Of a stretch of 64,000 nt of DNA, positions 60,851 to 64,000 are shown one piece after another. The notes beneath the pieces are model-generated. The model searched no databases. It was given only the letters and a program-made list of their open reading frames with translations, and was not told the origin of the DNA. Every line of letters begins with the position of its first letter. The stretch's first letter is position 1. Origin of the DNA: Serripes groenlandicus (lineage: Eukaryota > Mollusca > Bivalvia > Cardiida > Cardiidae); contig JASEVX010000353.1 in NCBI GenBank assembly GCA_031761405.1, positions 1-64,000 of the forward strand, read 5' to 3'. The position numbers and the translations under genes are program-made.

Positions 60851-60861
60851 CTGAAATTATT

Positions 60862-61073
60862 CAACCCATTCCCTCATACGACAATTCTGCAGCAGACGAC
60901 TTTGAACATATTTTGACAAAAAATAGAAAATCTCTATAATTGAATGGATTACCTATGACTAAAAGTGGAAAATACTTTTTGTTTTGAGCAATTTCTTCTT
61001 TTGTCACTATGTTTTCAAAAAGCCATCTGCTGCAGAGGCGTCAGAAAGCGTCTATATGATGGAAAGGGTTCAT
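60862..61073 (-). mobile_element. TTAA-MITE
   Basis: CAACCCATTCCCTCATACGA, CTGCAGCAGACGACTTTGAA, GGATTACCTATGACTAAAAG, GAGCAATTTCTTCTTTTGTC, GAGGCGTCAGAAAGCGTCTA and GATGGAAAGGGTTCA. It is the uninterrupted equivalent of the nested copy at 42,374-43,832 and starts 12 bp from the acceptor of exon 1. Confidence 0.85.
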
Positions 61074-61075
61074 TA

Positions 61076-61283
61076 AACCCATGCCCACATATGACAATTC
61101 TGTAGATCACTTTGAAAATAGCTAGGCAAACATAGGGAAATCTCTATGGATGTAAATACAATGTATAATTATTTAAGTGTCAAAAGGATTTGGATTTAAG
61201 ATGAATTACTCTTCATGAGCCATTTCTCCATTTGTCTGTGGCAGATGTGTGATAATGTGTATGCATATGGAATTGAGTAAAAC
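61076..61283 (-). mobile_element. TTAA-MITE, decayed
   Basis: AAACCCATGCCCACATATGA, CAATTCTGTAGATCACTTTG, CATGAGCCATTTCTCCATTT and GTGGCAGATGTGTGATAATG. Confidence 0.65.
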
Positions 61284-61330
61284 TGTTTATCTAATACAGA
61301 CAACATTTAAGCAGCAGAAGACTTTTAAAA

Positions 61331-61783
61331 ACATTGAGCAACAAGATGTGTTTGTGAAACACTGATGCCCCCGAATGGCAACATCTAGGTCAAAGGTCAA
61401 GGTCGCAAGGTCAAATATGTTGGTACTGACAGAAAGGTCATGTCACAAGGAATACACATGTGAAATATGGTAGCCGTACCTGTTATGGTTCAAAAGTAGT
61501 GGTCAAGGTTAGTTTTTTTCGAGAATGGCAACATCAAGGTCAAAGGTCAAGGTCGCAAGGTCAAATATTTTGGTACTGACAGAAAGGTCATGTCACAAGG
61601 TATACACTATATGGTAGCCGTACCTGTTATGGTTCAAAAGAAGTGGTCAAGGTTAAAGTTTTTTTCAAGAATGGCAACATCTAGGTCAAAGGTCAAGGTC
61701 GCAAGGTCAAAAGTTTTTTTCGTGCAGACAGACAGGCCAAAAACTAGATGCCCACCGAATCGGCGATTCCGGGGGCATAAAAA
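61331..61783 (+). mobile_element. AACAAGATGTGTTTGTG repeat, short copy nested in a MITE
   Basis: Three units (GTCAAAGGTCAAGGTCGC at about 61,388, 61,538 and 61,685) against seven in the copy at 52,838. Same start, GTGCAGACAGACAGGCC tail and GATTCCGGGGGCAT end. MITE sequence flanks it on both sides (TTTTAAAAACATTGAG left; GTAGAAATTGCTTTTAAAC right). Confidence 0.85.
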
Positions 61784-61910
61784 GTAGAAATTGCTTTTAA
61801 ACAAGCAAATTTCTCCTTTTTTTCGGAAATGAAATTGCAATTTCTATTTACAGATATGATGCTGTTTGTTTTCCTCTGATGTTTACAAACCAGACTACTC
61901 TAAACTCTTT

Positions 61911-62630
61911 AAGCCTTTCCCATACAGATGACTTAGAAATAATCTAGGCAAAAGTATCGAAAATCTCTACAAATGAAAACCAAAGGCACATTCTTGTGAA
62001 AATATGTAGGACCAGCAGTTATATACAAGATTTGTGTGGGCAGACAGATGGATGACAGACATTTAGTGATAATAATCAGCCAGTTGAGCAAAAAACAGCA
62101 TCTTTAGAGTCTAAATAGACAGTGAAGAAAACAATGTTGAACAGAGAAATATAATATTGTTGCACATTTTCAGCACTTTCTTCTATTTCCAAAAGTCACC
62201 AACTGCAAAGGCATCAAAGGCCATGTGGCAACAATCAAACCAACATATAAAACCTCAACACTGCAAACTCTTGCTTCATAAATTCAGAAAGATATATTTC
62301 AACTGTCACAGAATAAGCCCTTTCAAAATTTAACTTAGCTTAATTTCTAAAGTTGACACTTTCCTACTTGTCAACACATTTTGATGAAGATGTAGTAGGC
62401 GACTTTTGAAAACATTGTAGCAAAACGAGAAATTGCTAATAATGATAAATTTTTCCATTTGTCTCAATGCTTTCTTTCCTGTTCAATAATAATGCATGCA
62501 CACATTTCAAGAAACTTTCTATAATTTTTCCAAGATGTCCTTTGCTGCAGATTGGTTTCATGTGGGAAATGATTAAGAGGTCACAACTCCAGGTGCAATG
62601 GCAATGAATGATCTCTCTGGACATGCCCAT
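61911..62630. other. Intron with decayed MITE fragments
   Basis: Scraps at about 61,911-61,975 (GCCTTTCCCATACAGATGAC) and about 62,355-62,575 (GTAGGCGACTTTTGAAAACA, then TTTGCTGCAGATTGGTTTCA and TGTGGGAAATGATTAA). No coding exon seen. Confidence 0.55.
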
Positions 62631-62639
62631 TAACCCTTT

Positions 62640-62849
62640 CCCTCATACGACAATTCTGCAGCAGACAACTTTGAATATATTTTGTCCAAGAATAGAAAAT
62701 CTCTATAACTGAATGGATAACCAATGACTATAAGTGGAAAATATCGTGACAAAAGGAGAAATTGCTCATCATGAGCAATTTCTTCTTTTACCACATTGTT
62801 TTCAAAAGTCATCTGTTTCAGAAAGTGTCTGTATGAGGAAAAGGGTTAA
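62640..62849 (-). mobile_element. TTAA-MITE, complete
   Basis: TTAA at 62,640 and 62,846. Left CCCTTTCCCTCATACGACAA and CTGCAGCAGACAACTTTGAA; core GACAAAAGGAGAAATTGCTC / GAGCAATTTCTTCTTTTACC; right CAGAAAGTGTCTGTATGAGG. Confidence 0.9.
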
Positions 62850-63036
62850 AAATGTTACCAAGTTTGGTCATGCTTGAATAACTATTGTTGCAGTAAGTGA
62901 AAGCACAAAGATATTCTAGCCAAACGTGGCATAGTAATGTGCCAACAATGACAGTGACACTGGCTTTCAAACCTGGTTAACTTGGCGAAGATGTTACAAC
63001 TATTTATTTTTTAATGCTAAACGAAGAGATACTTAG
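62850..63036. other. Unassigned stretch
   Basis: No repeat or exon recognised. A possible acceptor (TTAACCAG, minus strand, about 62,975) is not followed by a convincing coding segment. Confidence 0.4.
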
Positions 63037-63088
63037 TTCTATCAGTGAGATATAATCCATATCACCCACACTGTGAGTGATATAGGTA

Positions 63089-63677
63089 CAGTTAAGAACA
63101 TCATGAAATTGACAATCTGAGCGGAACGTGATTGGATCGTGAGCATGATTGGAACAAAGTTTGAACGCTTTATGAGCGGAACGGAATTTTGCGCTCTGAA
63201 CGAAACAATCAAAATGATTGCAAAAATCCAATCATTCGCTCATTGAACGGTTGCAACAACTATCCAATAATTATTTTACGAAACTATTTTATTAAAAGTC
63301 ATATTTGTATACTAAACTTTTGTTTTATAAGACACTCAAGTATCCGATTGAATTAGAACGTAACAAATATTATTAATATGATCATTTTCGTAATACGATT
63401 TGCTGCTAACGATTGTGCTGAAAAAACTCTAGATCGTTTGTTGATATTTAGGGTTAAGTAAAAAAAAATATGAACGAAACGAAATTAAATCGGATTTTGA
63501 TCGAAGAAAAAGCGTTCCGAGTGAGCGTAAAAAATCGCTCAATCTGAACGGAACAGAAAAAAGCAATCACAATGTTATGAATGAGTGAACGCTTTGAGAG
63601 CGGATTGGAACGTGAGCGGAGTGGAACGAAACGGAGCGTGAACGGTAAATTTGTCAATTTCAAGATGTTCTTAACTG
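63089..63677 (-). mobile_element. Tc1/mariner-type MITE, copy 2 (589 bp)
   Basis: Ends CAGTTAAGAACATCATGAAA and TTTCAAGATGTTCTTAACTG, with TA flanks at 63,087-63,088 and 63,678-63,679. The interior is the reverse complement of copy 1 at 43,095-43,688 (GTTCACGCTCCG, GTTCCAATCCGCTCTC). Confidence 0.9.
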
Positions 63678-63757
63678 TATGACGTCAAAGGGACTAATGT
63701 TATGACGTCAAACGTATTATTTTTTCGTCATCAATTATCATTAAATAAAAAGAAAAT

Positions 63758-63872
63758 TTGTTTGTTTTGAGTGTATATGGAATATATTTCAACTCAAAGT
63801 GATACAATTTTAACATTTTCAATTGTATCACTTCTCAATGAGATATATTCCATATCCACTCAAAACAAACAA
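63758..63872. repeat. Long inverted repeat (hairpin)
   Basis: Left arm TTGTTTGTTTTGAGTG, ATATGGAATATAT, AAGTGATACAATT; right arm AATTGTATCACTT, ATATATTCCATAT, CACTCAAAACAAACAAA; about 10 bp loop. A partial relative (GAGATATAATCCATATCACC) lies at 63,043-63,062, on the other side of the Tc1-type MITE. Confidence 0.88.
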
Positions 63873-63899
63873 ATATCCTCTATATATCATATGTGTTTG

Positions 63900-64000
63900 G
63901 TGAAGAGTATATGATATTTACGCAGCAGAAAATTTTTGGAAATATTCTAGTATAAGGAGAAGTTTGTTTTATGCAAATCTCTTATTTTGCTACAATATGT
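63900..64000 (+). mobile_element. TTAA-MITE-like fragment at the window edge
   Basis: ACGCAGCAGAAAATTTTTGG, AGGAGAAGTTTG and CTCTTATTTTGCTACAATAT resemble a decayed MITE core, cut by the window end. Confidence 0.45.

Noticed and set aside
62930..63003. Possible further upstream VWA8 exon
   Set aside because: An acceptor-like sequence is present, but I found no donor in phase and no VWA8-like residues.

Overview
This is animal nuclear DNA, most likely from a bivalve mollusc; I cannot name the species. The evidence is one multi-exon gene with GT-AG introns, no bacterial gene organisation, and several repeat families of the kind common in bivalve genomes: tRNA-headed SINEs, and elements with internal 140-180 bp tandem units that end in GACGGACAGAC-type microsatellites.

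Layout. (1) 1-23,426 is a satellite array that runs off the left edge. Monomers are about 165 bp, with 108 bp and 265 bp variants, arranged in higher-order units of about 1.38, 1.55 and 1.70 kb. On the left (1 to about 11.1 kb) four units form a 6.49 kb super-period. The right part (about 11.1-23.4 kb) is rearranged, with 3,369, 1,710 and 1,548 bp duplications. The array has no convincing gene; its many overlapping short reading frames come from the repeats. (2) 23.5-28.0 kb is gene-free, AT-rich flank with SINEs and MITEs. (3) 28,014-60,850, minus strand, holds the 3' half of a VWA8 orthologue (AAA+ ATPase with a C-terminal von Willebrand factor A domain). I placed 20 coding exons, 2,590 bp and 862 codons plus stop, whose phases join exactly. 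The 5' part, including the AAA domains, lies beyond the right edge. (4) 60.9-64.0 kb is intronic or flanking DNA packed with mobile elements.

The introns are filled with a roughly 220 bp TTAA-flanked palindromic MITE (dozens of copies, here called TTAA-MITE), several of which host nested insertions; tRNA-derived SINEs; Tc1/mariner-type elements; a decayed mariner; a LINE remnant; and four families with internal tandem units.

Main observation. The satellite monomer reads as a chimera. One part matches the core of the TTAA-MITE and the other matches the 3' tail of a SINE in reverse orientation; intact relatives of both lie in the same window. The 265 bp variant also carries two MITE ends around a short spacer, and the right edge of the array runs directly into an intact MITE terminus. 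The sequence therefore suggests how a MITE plus a SINE became a hierarchical satellite. A second notable item is an extra, truncated copy of the last VWA8 exon whose differences are mostly synonymous.
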